A DNA stretch of 64,000 bases from Heterocephalus glaber. Taxonomy: Eukaryota; Chordata; Mammalia; Rodentia; Bathyergidae. Under the pieces are notes generated by a model. The model made no database searches. It worked only from the letters and a program-made list of their open reading frames with translations, and was not told where the DNA came from. A program made the position numbers and the translations under genes. Positions 1-11,022 of this stretch are shown in pieces. The DNA lies in contig NW_004624751.1 of NCBI RefSeq assembly GCF_000247695.1, positions 27,776,611 to 27,840,610 of the forward strand. Direction: 5' to 3'. Position 1 is the stretch's first letter. Every line of letters begins with the position of its first letter.

Positions 1-125
1 GGCCCAAAAGCCCTTTCCTCTGAGCTGGGAGCAGTGGGAGGGATAGTGACCGGGAAGCCCCTTCCTCTGGACCAGGAGCAGTGGGATGATGGCTCAGAAT
101 CCCCTACCTCTGGGCTGGAAACAGT
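1..125. repeat. Degenerate tandem repeat, unit about 43-47 bp
   Basis: Three diverged copies of a unit containing CCTCTG...GGAGCAGTGGGA begin near 15, 62 and 105. The spacing (47 then 43 bp) shows small indels between copies. It directly precedes the 70-bp repeat at 190-450 and lies in a DIS3 intron. The array probably continues left of the window. Confidence 0.6.
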
Positions 126-189
126 GGGACTCAGTACCTTGTTCTGGTGGTCTGGTGTCCTCTGCGTCTTTGTAGGTGGAACCAGGTTG

Positions 190-450
190 CTGCCTATCTG
201 CAGCAGGGTGATTCGGTGTCTTCCGTGTGACTCAGGACCTCGGTAGGGCATGCACAGACCCTCCTGTGTGCAGCGGGCTTATTTGGCATATTCTGCATGA
301 CTGGGGACCTCCGTAGGGCGTGGGCAGACCTGCCTGTCTGCAGTGGGCTGATTCGGGGTGTTCTGTGTGACTCAGGACCTCAGTAGGGCATGGGCAGACC
401 TGCCTGTCTACAGCGGGGTGATTCGGCGTATTCCGTGCAACCTCATGGCT
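190..450. repeat. 70-bp minisatellite, about 3.7 copies
   Basis: The motif CAGCGGGNTGATTCGG recurs at 201, 271, 341 and 411, exactly 70 bp apart each time. Each unit also holds GTGTGACTCAGGACCTC and GGGCATGGGCAGACC. Copies differ by scattered substitutions but keep the same length. It is intronic to DIS3. It could be a minisatellite expanded inside an older LTR; nothing in it looks coding. Confidence 0.8.
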
Positions 451-1232
451 TGTTTCTAATGTTTAAAATCTTTGATACTTTTAACAGTTTCCTGGATTGT
501 TGTGGAAAAGTTTTACTTGTAAAGGTGTATTTTTCTTATAAAGTCAAAGCTAGTTTTGTGCTGTCTTCAGTTATTTGCTTAACTTTTGATGTTACTCAGA
601 ACATAGTTTAGTTTATGTGGCAGTATCCTGTATTCCGAAACAATAGAGCCAATATTTGAGAAGACCAAATGATGATTTTATGTCCAACTGAGGACATAAT
701 TCATATTATTTCTACTTAGAAATGGTCACTGTTTTACAATTTGCATATATATCGTCTTCTGGTTCACATTTTTCTCAAGGAAATGATGTTAAAAATCATA
801 GTTGGATTCTGAGATCATGCTCAGAGAGAATGGAGCCCCTGGGAACTTTCCCCCAGGTCCTCTTATATTTTCCCTCATTTTTCCCTAAATATTTTTCATT
901 GAATATGCACTAATTGAAATATAAAAGTAGTTAAAGCCTAAGCAATTTAGTACTATTTTTCTTTGCTTAATGTAAGTTTGCTTATGTAATACCTCAGATA
1001 AGAGATAATGAACCCAAAATCATAGGTGTGAGGTATAAGTATTATAAGCTGTGAATTTTTCTTGCTCTGGTTTTCTGAAGTCATAGATATTTTTATGGAT
1101 ACATGAGATAATATGAATACATGAGATAATATGAATAAGTAGTAAAATGAGATAAAATGTGATTTAAATACTAAGCCATATTTTATCATTTATGAGAGTT
1201 ATATTAACATAAGAGTGTTTTTCTTTTTTTAG
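451..1232. other. DIS3 intron, nothing recognised
   Basis: AT-rich intronic sequence between the minisatellite and the first visible DIS3 exon. The only local structure is an 18-bp tandem duplication (ATACATGAGATAATATGA, twice) near 1099-1134. I see no gene or recognisable mobile element here. Confidence 0.5.
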
Positions 1233-1360
1233 GCTTCTCTTACTTATGCTGAGGTGCAGATGAGAATTGATTCAGCAACCATGAATGATGATATTACCAC
1301 TAGTCTCCGTGGACTAAATAAACTCGGTAAAATTCTGAAAAAAGGAAGAATTGAGAAAGG
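1233..1360 (+). CDS. DIS3: DIS3 coding exon (RNB domain)
   Basis: Acceptor TTTTTTTAG|GCT and donor AAAGG|GTATAT. It encodes [14 protein letters not shown]... through ...[11 protein letters not shown] and ends two bases into a glycine codon. This is RNB-domain sequence. Confidence 0.95.
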
Positions 1361-4300
1361 GTATATTTCAAAAATATCTATTAAGATGTATCTTAATTCG
1401 TTTACTATGATATTGAGATAACTTGTATTCCTTGGAGTGCTTGAGTTTTGACAGTGCTGAATTATTTAAAATAGGCTGATTCGAGACTTAAGTGGAGACA
1501 TCTCATTCCTTCTGGCTAACTTTTAAATATTAGCGGCTTGATTCTGGACTAATGTTGTTTAGAAGTTGTCTTAGTTACTTTCTCATTGCTGAGACAAAAT
1601 ACCCAACACCCACAAGTTAAAAGAAGCAAAGTTTATTTTGGCTCACAGTTTGTAGAGGTTTCAGTTCATAGTTGGCTGGCTCTGAGGTAGGGTGGCATGG
1701 CAGAGGAGAAACAGTTCATGGTGTGGCAGGCAGAAGGCAATAAAGCAGCTAGAAGTAGCAGCAGCAAGCCTACCTTCCTTCTGACCCTTTATATTCCATC
1801 CAGGCTATAAGCCTAGTGATTGGTACCATCCATACCCAGAGTGGGGCTTCCATTATCCACAGTCTTAATCTCAGTATTGTACCTATAATCCACATTCACA
1901 CACCCTAATCAAGCCACCTTCAAAACTCCCCACCTATGACCGCTTTAGGCTTTAAGGGGACATCTAGATACAAACCATAACAGAAGTTGTTGTGCTGAAA
2001 AATGTTATGAGTTTAAAATTCTTTAAGAAATTTCAGGAAGGCAAAAACTCCTTAAGATTTCTATGGATTGTTTCCAACTTTCAATAGAAATGGTTTCCAG
2101 ATTATTTGTTTTCAAGTGTTTTAAGTAATTGCACATAAAGTCCTTATTGTACTTTAGAGTTGGAAAGATTATACACTATTCAAGATTGTGTCACGAGCAG
2201 CTCCTAAATAGTTTTTGTTGGTGATAGCAAATTCTACTTCGGCACTATTTCATAAAATACGCCTCTTTACATTTAAGTTCATTAAAATTAATTAATTTTC
2301 CTTTATCGCACCAGCCACATGTGCAGTGTTGAGTAGCTACATGTGGCTAGTGACTACCATATTTGACAGGGCGACTATAGGATGTTTTTATCAATTAAAA
2401 CATTTCTACTGTACAGTGGTGTTCTAGGGGATTATGCTTAGCCATTACTGTTTCTCACACCTCAGCTTTGTTTTTCCATATAATCTCAATATCCAATATG
2501 AGATTGTTTAAGGATTACTTATATGTGTTAAAACCCAACAGATCCTATCAAACTAGAGCAAAGCTATTGCTCAAGCTTAAGTAAGCTGGATATAATCAGA
2601 TTTTCTTAGGATATTAAGTAACATTTGGCAAATTTTTTTTTTTTTTGTACCTAGGATCAAGCTCAGGACCTTGCACTTGCAAGGCAAGTGCAGTGCTGTT
2701 GAGCTAAATCCCCAGCCCAGGCAAATGTTTTTATTGCTGTTTTCTAGGATATTAGGCTTCAGAAACAAATTTATATAAAGAAATTGTTTTAAAGTTTTCT
2801 TTCAAAAGCAAAGTAGGGCATAGCTTAGTAGTGTAGTGCATAATTACCAGGTATGAGGGCCTGGGTTCCATCTCTAGCATCATAAGTGAATGGATGAATG
2901 CAAAGTAAACAAAACACAAGCTGAAGCCATTGTTTATTCTGGTATTTTTATAGTAAGAGGTACAAATTTGTATTTGTAACTAGCATTTCAAAAATAGGAA
3001 TTTTTTTACTCTCAACACTAGTTTTTTCTAAGTATACTGTCATTTATTAGTAAAAAGATAGCATTGAATTTCTCAGTTTTAGAATAGAGAAAACAGTGAC
3101 CTCTTTGACCTTTAACTACTAATACTCTTGAGTAGAAATAACTTTTTTACATGTCCTGTGAAGAAAGAAAAGGTCAATATGTAATTAGTATTGGATCCGA
3201 TGTACAATCTTGTAAGTACCATATGACAAAAAAGGAATACTTAAGATTCCTTTTCTAGTGTTCCTTTTGTAGCCTTTCTAATAAAGATGAGGAGTAGAGG
3301 ATGAAAAGGACTTAGAATCTCACTTAACTTGCTTCATCTCATTTTGTTCCTCTATCATTGTCCAAGATTGCCTAGCCTTATGAAAATTCTTACTTTCAGG
3401 TTTATTGGATCTGACTTAACGAAACTAGTTTCAGGTATAAACATTAGGTTTATGTGTGTAGCGTTTTTGAGAATTACTTTTCAAAGGAGAACTTGGCTAC
3501 TCATTAAATGAACCATTTATGCAGATCTTTAGGATAGTACAGTATCTTACACATGGCACTCAAATATGAATAGCCATCAGTCCTTGTTACAGATTGGGAG
3601 TAGTAGTTTATAAATCTCCTCTGTTACTTGAGTTTATGTAGAATATACTTAATAATGGCATCTTCTGATGTTATTAACCAATATGTGGCAAGATCCCTTT
3701 GCCTGTCTGTTTTCCTCAACTCGATACTGTACGTGTTTTCCATAGTAAATAAAATTCTGCCTGTCATCTTTATGATTGCAAAGTTATGTAGCTCAGTAAA
3801 ACCTTAGCATTGGGTACAGAATATATTCAAGCTCTCAGAAGCATAGGAACTCAGATTTTCTTATGGTGCCATTCTCTTGTTAAATTAATTTTAAATCTAT
3901 GAAATACTAAGTTGTTCTTGAAAATAGAAGGTAAAAACCTTCAAATGAACAACTCTTGTATGCTTGATATATAATTTTTCTATTTTAAAGGTATCATTTC
4001 CAGAGTTTTGTTTTCGTTACTGGCTCACTTGACTTAATTCACCTCTTTAATTTTTATTTAGGGCTTTGACACTTTCTTCTCCAGAAGTTCGATTTCACAT
4101 GGACAGTGAAACTCATGATCCTATAGATCTGCAGACCAAGGAACTTAGGTGTGTGATTTTGTCTGATGGACAGTAGATAAAATTTTAAGTATAGTATCTA
4201 ATATTTACATTAATAACAAGACATTTATATTCAGAATGTCTATTTGAGTTATGATTTTTCTGGATTTTTCTTGGTTTATGAAATTTTTGGAAAAGTAAAT

Positions 4301-7300
4301 AATGCTTACTTTACTTTTACTATATAAAACTGGAATGGTTAATAGAAAAATTTCTAACTTGACTTGCTTTTTCTTGTTTTGCTTGGTGTCTTGATTTGAC
4401 TTGATTTCAGTAGTAATAGTTACAGTAAATAAAAGAGTGCGCCGATTAAATACTTACATATTTAGTACAAAGTACACAGAGGTATGACAAGAGTAGTGAT
4501 AAATCTCTCAAGGCAGATAATTTATTAAACTAGGTTTTAACATTTATAGAATGCTTATACAGGTTTATAGAAAAGATATCAGAATGATTAAAGTTTTAAA
4601 GTCATATGGATTCAGATTCTGATAAAGATAGTAAAGCTTTCATTTTTTGAGTGCAGTTTGTAAAGTCTTATCTGGCATAATATTTTACTTACAGTGAATG
4701 CACAAAAAAGGAATTAGCGTAGTTAGCATAGAACAGAACAAGACATAGTTACTAAAAATACACACGTGCATGTATATGTTTGTGTAGGATAAGCTTCCAT
4801 TTTCTTGTTGATAGAAAAGGGAACTTGAGAGTAAGTAAGATATAAGGAAGGCTCAGATTCTTTTTCTTGTTTAATGTCTTTCTCCATTGCAGAGAAACGA
4901 ATTCCATGGTGGAAGAATTTATGGTACTTGCTAATATCTCTGTGGCAAAAAAAATTCATGAAGAATTTTCTGAACATGCTCTGCTAAGAAAGCATCCTGC
5001 CCCACCCCCATCAAATTATGAAATCCTTGTTAAGGCAGCTAAGTCCAAGGTAAGATCACCTAGTTTAAAAATTATATTTGTGTTATGGTCTAACCATTGT
5101 ACTAAAGAATTTGTATTCACCTCTTCATAAAAGTTTTGTTGTTTCTTGAAGTAAAATTTGCAAGTCATTATTTTGCTGAAAAAGAAATCATCTCTCTTGA
5201 TTATGGTTGTCTCTTCCTACATTGATATTAATATCATCTGCTTAATAAAATCCTTTAATGTCTTTAAGGGCACCAACGCTACCCAACGTACCCAACGCTA
5301 AAGCCAGATGTTCTAATTTAGGCTATTATTTGCAGTATCCTCTACACAAAGTTCTGTATCTCTGTCCTTTTTATATATCTTCTTTGAACTGCCTGTCTTA
5401 AGAGATTAACTGTTTTGTTTCTCTTCAATTCAACTCAGTTTTGCCTTCTTTATATCATGTCTCTTTAAAAAAGACAACTGTTTATTGCATACATGGAAAA
5501 GAGGAAGAATGTAGAAAAGGCAATTTTATTTTTCAGCCCTTGCCTCTGGTTAGTAGGCTTTCCTTTACGTTTTCTTACCTTAGGGGCAATGCTAACTTAT
5601 TTTGGTTTTCCTCCTATTATGATCAGGCTTCATGTTTACCACCCATCAAGAGATCTTCAAAGGGGCAGCAGTGGGTCTCAGGACACTATTCGAACAAACT
5701 GATATTATTTCCAGATTTAGCTCAGACCTTCATTCTGTATCTGCCCTTCCTGTATTCATCAGAACTAAACCTGCTTCTCTGCTGTAAGGATTACTCTATG
5801 TGTTAGGAGATTTTTCTCATTGTCTTCCTAAAACCTAGCTAGAGGAAGGAAGATGTAAATATGTTTGAATGATCTCCCTAAAGTGGAATAAAGTGGCTGC
5901 TTTGTATGAAAAATCTGGAAAGAAGAAAGGAGACACACTGAAAAGTATTTTTTTACCCTGACAGATAGTAGCAAGCACAAACTAAACTCAGAAATAGCAC
6001 TACTGTTGCTACCATCCTTCTGTCCTTTGGAACCTCAGTACCTTCAAATGCACTCAGGAAATTTTAAACTTTGGTATTGTACAAAACAATTATTACATAA
6101 TATAAAGTTACTTTTAGTCCTACTAGCTAAAAGATAAAGCGTGTGAGTCCAAATTATCTGGTGAAAACCACAATACTATGTTCACTCAGACTACAGTATT
6201 TAGGCTTTTTGCTGTTGTTTTGTTTTGCTTTTCTTTTGTGATGTTGGGGATTAAACCCAGGGCCTTCACACTGAGATACATTTCCCCCCTTTTGCTGTTT
6301 TTGTTTTTGTTTCTGAGATAAGTCTTGCTAAATCATTAATTGCCCAGGCTGTGCTCAAACTTTTGATTTTCCTACTATGCTGTGATTACAGGTGTGCGCC
6401 ACCACACCTGACTAGTTTTATTTTTGAAGACATGATATTGTTTGTTTGCTTGTTTTTCCCCGGTACTGGGAATCAAACTGGTGTTTGTGAGGCAGGTGCG
6501 ATGCCACTGAGCTACATCACCAGCCCCGACATGATATTATTGATATAGAAATGTTTCATATGATATTTTTCTCCTCTCTTTCACACACAGAATTTGGAAA
6601 TCAAGACTGATACAGCCAAATCATTGGCTGACTCTTTGGACCGAGCTGAGTCTCCTGCTTTTCCATATCTAAACACTCTGTTAAGAATACTGGCTACTCG
6701 CTGTATGATGCAAGCTGTGTACTTCTGTTCTGGAATGGATAATGATTTCCATCACTATGGCTTAGCATCTCCAATATACACTCATTTTACTTCTCCTATC
6801 AGAAGGTATTTTTTCCTTATGAAATTAAAGGAAATAAAAGTTAATTTTGAATTTAAAAGGTACCTTTTAATACTAATTTGCTATGCTTATTCTCCTTTAT
6901 ACATCTAGGTATGCAGACATCATTGTTCATCGGCTGTTGGCTGTGGCTATCGGGGCTGACTGTACTTATCCAGAGTTGACAGACAAACACAAGCTTGCAG
7001 ATATTTGTAAAATCCTCAGTTTCTGGCACAAAATGGCTCAATATGCTCAGCGTGCATCAGTGGCTTTTCATACACAGGTATTTATTTGGCTTCTATTGGT
7101 AATTTTTTTTTTCTTTTTTGGTACTGGGGATCGAACTCAGGACCTTGCCCTTACCAGGCAGGCTCGGTGCTGCTGAGCTACATCGCTGGCCCACTATCAG
7201 TAATTTTCTGAGAAATGTTTTGTTGTTGAATTTTTATTTAATTTCAAAGTTATTTTTGTGAATTTCAAAATATTATAAGACATTTAAATAAGACTATGTT

Positions 7301-9003
7301 ATTTTACAGTTATTTTTCAAAAGCAAAGGAATAGTAAGTGAAGAAGCCTATATCCTCTTTGTAAGAAAGAATGCTATTGTGGTGTTAATTCCAAAGTATG
7401 GTTTAGAAGGGACAGTTTCTTTTGAAGAAAAGGACAAACCAAAACCACAACTTGTTTATGATGATGAGGTACAGTATTTCTAATGTTTTATTTTCTTGGG
7501 ATGGGAGAATTGTCTTTGACAGTTCACAAATGGTAATTATACTGTGTAAAGTTACTTTCTCTAAAGAATTGAGTCTCCAAATACATGCCAGATTATCCAC
7601 ATGTAACTGTGCCAGCTAAACTATGGTTTTACTCTCAAAATTTCTCACCTCATTATATCTTCCCATATACAAATGTTGTCCTTCATTTCTTTCTTTTAGG
7701 GTATGTAAAGTTTTACTCTTAAGTGGACAGATAAAATAGAGGAATAATGGTTGCTTATAGCTCAAAGAAGGCATACTTTTCATTTTGTAACTTCCACTGT
7801 CTCTTATTTGACACACTCCTAGTTCCATAAACATAGTAGAATTACAGTTCTGAAAGAATATTTAATAATCTAATAATCCAAGTATTTTGTGTTCCTGAAC
7901 TGTGCCAAGAATTTGCTCATTAGTGGGGTGAGAATCCTGAGATTAGTGAATGTATATTGGGCCTACTTTAAGGAGAGGAGGAAGTGTACAAATAAATAGG
8001 TGATGTTTATATAGGACTGCTAGGTTTGTGCTTTTACTGAATACATGCTTAATAAAAGTAATTTTTAGGTTTAAACTTTTACTATGAAAGGTAAACTATA
8101 AACAAAGCCTTGAGTATGAGAAGCAATTAAAATAAAATACAATTTATTTTTCAGACACTTTCACTTAAAATAGAAGGGACGGTGTTCCATGTGTTTGACA
8201 AAGTTAAAGTGAAAATCACGTTAGACTCATCTAATCTTCAGCATCAGAAAATCCGAATGGCCCTGGTAGAACCACAGGTGAGACCAAACTCTCCAGTTCC
8301 CATATTATGATAGAACAGTGTGTTTTGTGTGAGAGATGTAGTTGTTATTTTTGTGCAGTGTTAGGATTTGGTAAATAGTGTATCCAAATATTTTGCAAAG
8401 CACACTCTGTTTTCTCACAGATTTCCCCAGGCCATAGGGTCCCAGACATCTGAGATTCTTCTGAGGTCCTTGGTGTCAAAATGCCTACATCAAAGACCTT
8501 TCAGGCCTTTTCCCTAGTTTTGTAATATGCACTTTTGAAGAGCAAGTGTATGTGTTTCACCTGAGACATTGGTTCTTATCCTGTGTCCTGCCCCAATACA
8601 CCTGAGGCCTCTGGTGTTCTTACCAGTGTCTACATTGGGTAAACTGGACATAAAAAAGAACTTAAGAGTTAAGAACACTGTCCAAATAAGCTTCTCTCCT
8701 ATTCAGATCATGTCTACCATTTACATTTCTGAACCACTATTAACTTTCTGTGTAAAATATGAATATTGTGTGCATAACCTTTTATAGCTCCTTTTCCCCC
8801 ACTCTACCCCTACATTTTTTAAAAATTGAAGGGGCAGTTAGAAAGGGGAAGATGAGAGTGAGATTTCTTTATTATTTTATACTTTTCATCAATCACCTTA
8901 CTTTCCTTGTTTGCATTAGATACCAGGAATAAGCATTCCGAATGAGATTTCAAACATGGACATTAATGAACCAGAGGAAAAGAAGAGGAAGCTTGAAAAA
9001 TAG
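1233..9003 (+). CDS. DIS3: DIS3 exosome exoribonuclease (RRP44), 3' part of gene
   Basis: DIS3 is the processive 3'-5' exoribonuclease, and also endonuclease, of the nuclear RNA exosome. Eight coding exons are visible: 1233-1360, 4062-4148, 4893-5049, 6591-6805, 6909-7077, 7310-7468, 8155-8277 and 8920-9003. All are bounded by AG/GT sites, and the phases join to give 373 codons plus TAG. Human DIS3 has 958 residues, so the window starts near residue 586. The sequence covers the second half of the RNB nuclease domain ([21 protein letters not shown] in exon 4-5), the S1 RNA-binding domain (from [12 protein letters not shown]) and a basic C-terminal tail (EEKKRKLEK). The PIN domain and the RNB catalytic aspartates are upstream, outside the window. 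The gene is tail-to-tail with BORA. Recognition is by sequence; nothing suggests a pseudogene. Confidence 0.97.
1567..1982 (-). mobile_element. Solo ERVL-MaLR-type LTR
   Basis: 416 bp bounded by TG...CA and flanked by a perfect 5-bp duplication GAAGT (1562-1566 and 1983-1987). In the reverse orientation it begins TGTTATGGTTTG and has an AATAAA-containing segment (GAGCCAAAATAAAC) near the end, as in MaLR LTRs. Related copies lie at 25,032, 26,757 and about 27,075. No internal retroviral sequence remains. Family name is inferred from remembered consensus features. Confidence 0.75.
2285..2420. mobile_element. MER5A-like (hAT-Charlie) relic
   Basis: The stretch with GCCACATGTG, CTACATGTGGCTAGTGACTA and CCATATTTGACAGGGCG resembles the 3' end of the ancient mammalian MER5A element. 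Short and diverged. Confidence 0.6.
2633..2719 (-). mobile_element. ID SINE
   Basis: Reverse orientation: a T-run, then GGATCAAGCTCAGGACCTTG (reverse of the tRNA-like B box) and GAGCTAAATCCCCAGCCC. GGCAAAT flanks both sides as a target duplication. Confidence 0.85.
2812..2890 (+). mobile_element. Old ID-like SINE
   Basis: GGGCATAGCTTAGTAGTGTAG...GGGCCTGGGTTCCATCTCTA keeps the spacing of the ID A and B boxes but is strongly diverged. Confidence 0.6.
4062..4148 (+). CDS. DIS3: DIS3 coding exon (RNB domain)
   Basis: 87 bp between TATTTAG and AG|GTGTGT. It encodes the [20 protein letters not shown] region and splits an arginine codon (AG|A) with the next exon. Confidence 0.95.
4893..5049 (+). 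CDS. DIS3: DIS3 coding exon (RNB domain)
   Basis: 157 bp between CATTGCAG and AAG|GTAAGA. It encodes [20 protein letters not shown] through [11 protein letters not shown] and ends in phase 0. Confidence 0.97.
6230..6418 (-). mobile_element. B1-ID dimeric SINE
   Basis: Reading leftward, a B1 (7SL-like) half (6300-6418: reverse of the GCTGTGATTACAGGTGTGCG region and of the AGGCTG box) is followed by an ID half (6236-6290, GGGGATTAAACCCAGGGCC). The order B1 then ID matches the B1-dID dimers known from non-murid rodents. Confidence 0.65.
6441..6527 (-). mobile_element. ID SINE
   Basis: Reverse ID copy (CCCCGGTACTGGGAATCAAA...GAGCTACATCACCAGCCC) flanked by an 11-bp duplication GACATGATATT at 6430 and 6528. 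Confidence 0.88.
6591..6805 (+). CDS. DIS3: DIS3 coding exon (RNB domain core)
   Basis: 215 bp between CACACACAG and AGAAG|GTATTT. It encodes [16 protein letters not shown] through [12 protein letters not shown], the conserved C-terminal RNB segment that contacts the RNA path. Confidence 0.97.
6909..7077 (+). CDS. DIS3: DIS3 coding exon (end of RNB)
   Basis: 169 bp between ACATCTAG and ACACAG|GTATTT. It encodes [20 protein letters not shown] through [14 protein letters not shown]. Within it [11 protein letters not shown] differs from the remembered human ICKNLNFRHKM at three positions. Confidence 0.97.
7103..7192 (-). mobile_element. ID SINE
   Basis: Reverse ID copy 26 bp after a DIS3 exon: T-run, GGTACTGGGGATCGAACTCA and GAGCTACATCGCTGGCCC. 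Flanks TATTGGTAA and TATCAGTAA look like a mutated target duplication. Confidence 0.87.
7310..7468 (+). CDS. DIS3: DIS3 coding exon (S1 domain)
   Basis: 159 bp between TTTTACAG and GATGAG|GTACAG, phase 0 at both ends. It encodes [20 protein letters not shown] and ...[19 protein letters not shown], the S1 RNA-binding fold. Confidence 0.97.
7469..8154. other. DIS3 intron, nothing recognised
   Basis: AT-rich 0.7-kb intron without a recognisable element. Confidence 0.5.
8155..8277 (+). CDS. DIS3: DIS3 coding exon (S1 domain)
   Basis: 123 bp between TTTTTCAG and CCACAG|GTGAGA. It encodes [20 protein letters not shown] through RMALVEPQ. Confidence 0.96.
8278..8919. other. DIS3 last intron, nothing recognised
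   Basis: 0.64-kb AT-rich intron; I see no repeat or gene that I can name. Confidence 0.5.
8920..9003 (+). CDS. DIS3: DIS3 last coding exon
   Basis: Acceptor TTGCATTAG. 27 codons ([20 protein letters not shown], then KKRKLEK) and a TAG stop. The lysine/arginine-rich end fits the basic tail of mammalian DIS3, a likely nuclear localisation signal. Confidence 0.96.
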   Translation: MPGISIPNEISNMDINEPEEKKRKLEK

Positions 9004-9858
9004 CTACTTTCAACAGCAAAGACTTCCTTTATAAAAACAAATAACTTGAGAGAATACTTCTGAGCCTCTGTGATAGTTTGTTACTTTTAAATTCATTTTA
9101 ATAATGTCAGAAATTTGCATTTTTATTGAACTGTTGACTGTCTTATCATGCTACTTCATTTTTAGATTGAGCAGAACTATTTATGCAGAAAAATTCAATT
9201 GAATATCCATCACTTAAATCATGACAGGATAGCACCTTCAGGGATCTGTAAAGACCATTTAAATGGAGCACTCATCTGCTCATTGAAGAGATTAATTTTG
9301 CATAAGTACTTTGATTATTTAATACTTTAAAAAACTATTTCCCTACAGAAGGAAATAGGCAAATAACAATTCTTCCTAAATTTTGAAAGCTGTCAGTGTT
9401 TGGTACATAATCTCCTTTGCCATTTTAATTTTCCAAACTTACACAGCAAGTATTTCCCCACTATGATAAAAAGTCTCTTGTGGTCCTTGAAAGGCTGTGA
9501 ATATTTGGGAATTGGTAGGAAGACAAACAGGATATTTTGACCTGACTGGGAAAATAGTTTGTTGTTACCAGGTAGTAAGTGCGATCATCATCCTTGACCT
9601 TCAGCTCCAAAGTCTCCCCAAAAGAAGATATTAAAACTTAGAACAGATGGTACTTGAAATGTCTCCTTCTTGTTACTTATAAAAAACAGACAGTGGCTTT
9701 TAAATTGCAATTGTATCAGATTGTATAGGAGAAAGAGAATTGTATTAAGGACATATTAAAAGGAACCTATTAAAATAAGCATTTGGTGTACCAGATTGAC
9801 TACTTCCCTTGCTAACCACAGATTATAGCAAATTGGTATCCTCAAGAATACTTTGAGA

Positions 9859-9942
9859 AGGGGCCAGGGATTTAGCTCAGTGGGGCTGTGCCTGCCCCAA
9901 AAGCACAAGGTCCTGAGTTTGATCCCCAGTACTGGGGTGGGG
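9859..9942 (+). mobile_element. ID SINE
   Basis: GGGGCCAGGGATTTAGCTCA...GAGTTTGATCCCCAGTACTG, flanked by a perfect 13-bp duplication GAATACTTTGAGA (9846 and 9943). The A tail is replaced by a G-rich stretch. Confidence 0.9.
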
Positions 9943-9987
9943 GAATACTTTGAGAAAGGCTTACTGTAAAACAACTCTTTACTTAGT

Positions 9988-10066
9988 ACCCCCGGTACTG
10001 GGGATCAGACTCAGAACCTTGGGCTTGTGTGGCAGGTGCATTACCACTGAGCTAAATCCCCAGCCC
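9988..10066 (-). mobile_element. ID SINE
   Basis: Reverse ID copy (CCGGTACTGGGGATCAGACT...GAGCTAAATCCCCAGCCC), 45 bp from the oppositely oriented copy at 9859. The pair could form a hairpin in an RNA that reads through both. Confidence 0.87.
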
Positions 10067-10732
10067 TTAGTCAATTTCTAAAGCACTCAAAGTGCACCTT
10101 TCATCACCAATCAAGTAAACTAGTGCCTTCAAAGAATTTACAGTATAATGAAAAGACTGGCAAATAAGTCAACAGGCATATTAAGTATATGTAATGCTAT
10201 AACTACAGTTATTGACAGTCATGTGGGCTATCAGTAATTGAGGCGGACTTGTTTCACTGAAGAAAGATAACCTCCAGTAGACTTTGGTCTGTATAAAATG
10301 AATAGGTGAGTGACTGACACAAAGCAGGGATGTAAAGGGCCTACTCTGCTATTAGCTCTAGACAGTATTTGAACAAATGAGTATGGCTGGGTTCCATTAA
10401 ACCCTTATGGGTTAAGTTTCACATGGTGTTTATGTGTCCTTAAGTATTAAGTTTCCTCTGCCACCTATTTAAAAATTGTTTAGCTAGGCTATAGTTTACT
10501 TGGAGTAGACAAAAGAACTTTTTGCCAAAGTAAGGCTCTTACTACCTTTATGTGTCCTATCTTTCCACATTTTGGGAGGCATCATTTAGGAGAATGGTAA
10601 TCAGACCTAAGTCTCAATTCAGTAAAGATGAGAAAGGAACCTTGGTATTTCTTCCTAAGGCCTCTGATTTTGGTAATCTGAAATGTTTCTAGTAGTGCCA
10701 GTTCTTATGCTAAGCAGCTTATATAGATACAC

Positions 10733-11022
10733 AGTGGGCCCTCTATCTGGGTTGTGAATCTACACATTGGAAATATTCAGGAAACTATACTATACTAAAA
10801 ACTATACTAAACCTGTATGGGCATTTTTTTCAATACAGCATGACTTCACAGCATTTAAATGATACTCAGTATTATAAGGACTGTGGAGTTTATTTGAAAT
10901 GTATGGTGGGATATGCACAGGTTATATGCAGAGACTGCCTTTTTATAGGGACCTGGGCATCTACGGACTTTCCTATCCAGAGGGCCCTGGCACCAGTTCT
11001 CCATGGATACTGAGGCATGACT
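10733..11022. mobile_element. Tigger7/MER2-like DNA transposon relic
   Basis: Starts ACAGTGGGCCCTCTATCTGG and ends near CCATGGATACTGAGGC, with GCACAGGTTATATGCAGA inside. These match the MER2/Tigger7 layout (mariner-like inverted ends) as remembered. Diverged and non-coding. Confidence 0.6.

Larger units (their letters stand above)
1983..4061. other. DIS3 intron with old repeats
   Basis: Intron between the first two visible DIS3 exons. It holds a MER5A-like relic near 2285-2420, an ID SINE at 2633-2719 and an older ID-like copy near 2812-2890. The rest is AT-rich and unassigned. Confidence 0.6.
5050..6590. other. DIS3 intron
   Basis: Intron of 1.5 kb. The first 1.1 kb shows nothing recognisable. 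The end carries a reverse B1-ID dimer (6230-6418) and an ID SINE (6441-6527). Confidence 0.6.

Noticed and set aside
190..450. Regular repeats that might recall a CRISPR array
   Set aside because: The 70-bp units are repeated end to end without unique spacers, and the DNA is mammalian.
4723..4977. 84-codon minus-strand frame
   Set aside because: It is the antisense shadow of the DIS3 exon at 4893-5049.
5441..5806. 121-codon frame in a DIS3 intron
   Set aside because: No similarity to any protein I know, no splice signals that would include it between the flanking DIS3 exons, and biased composition.
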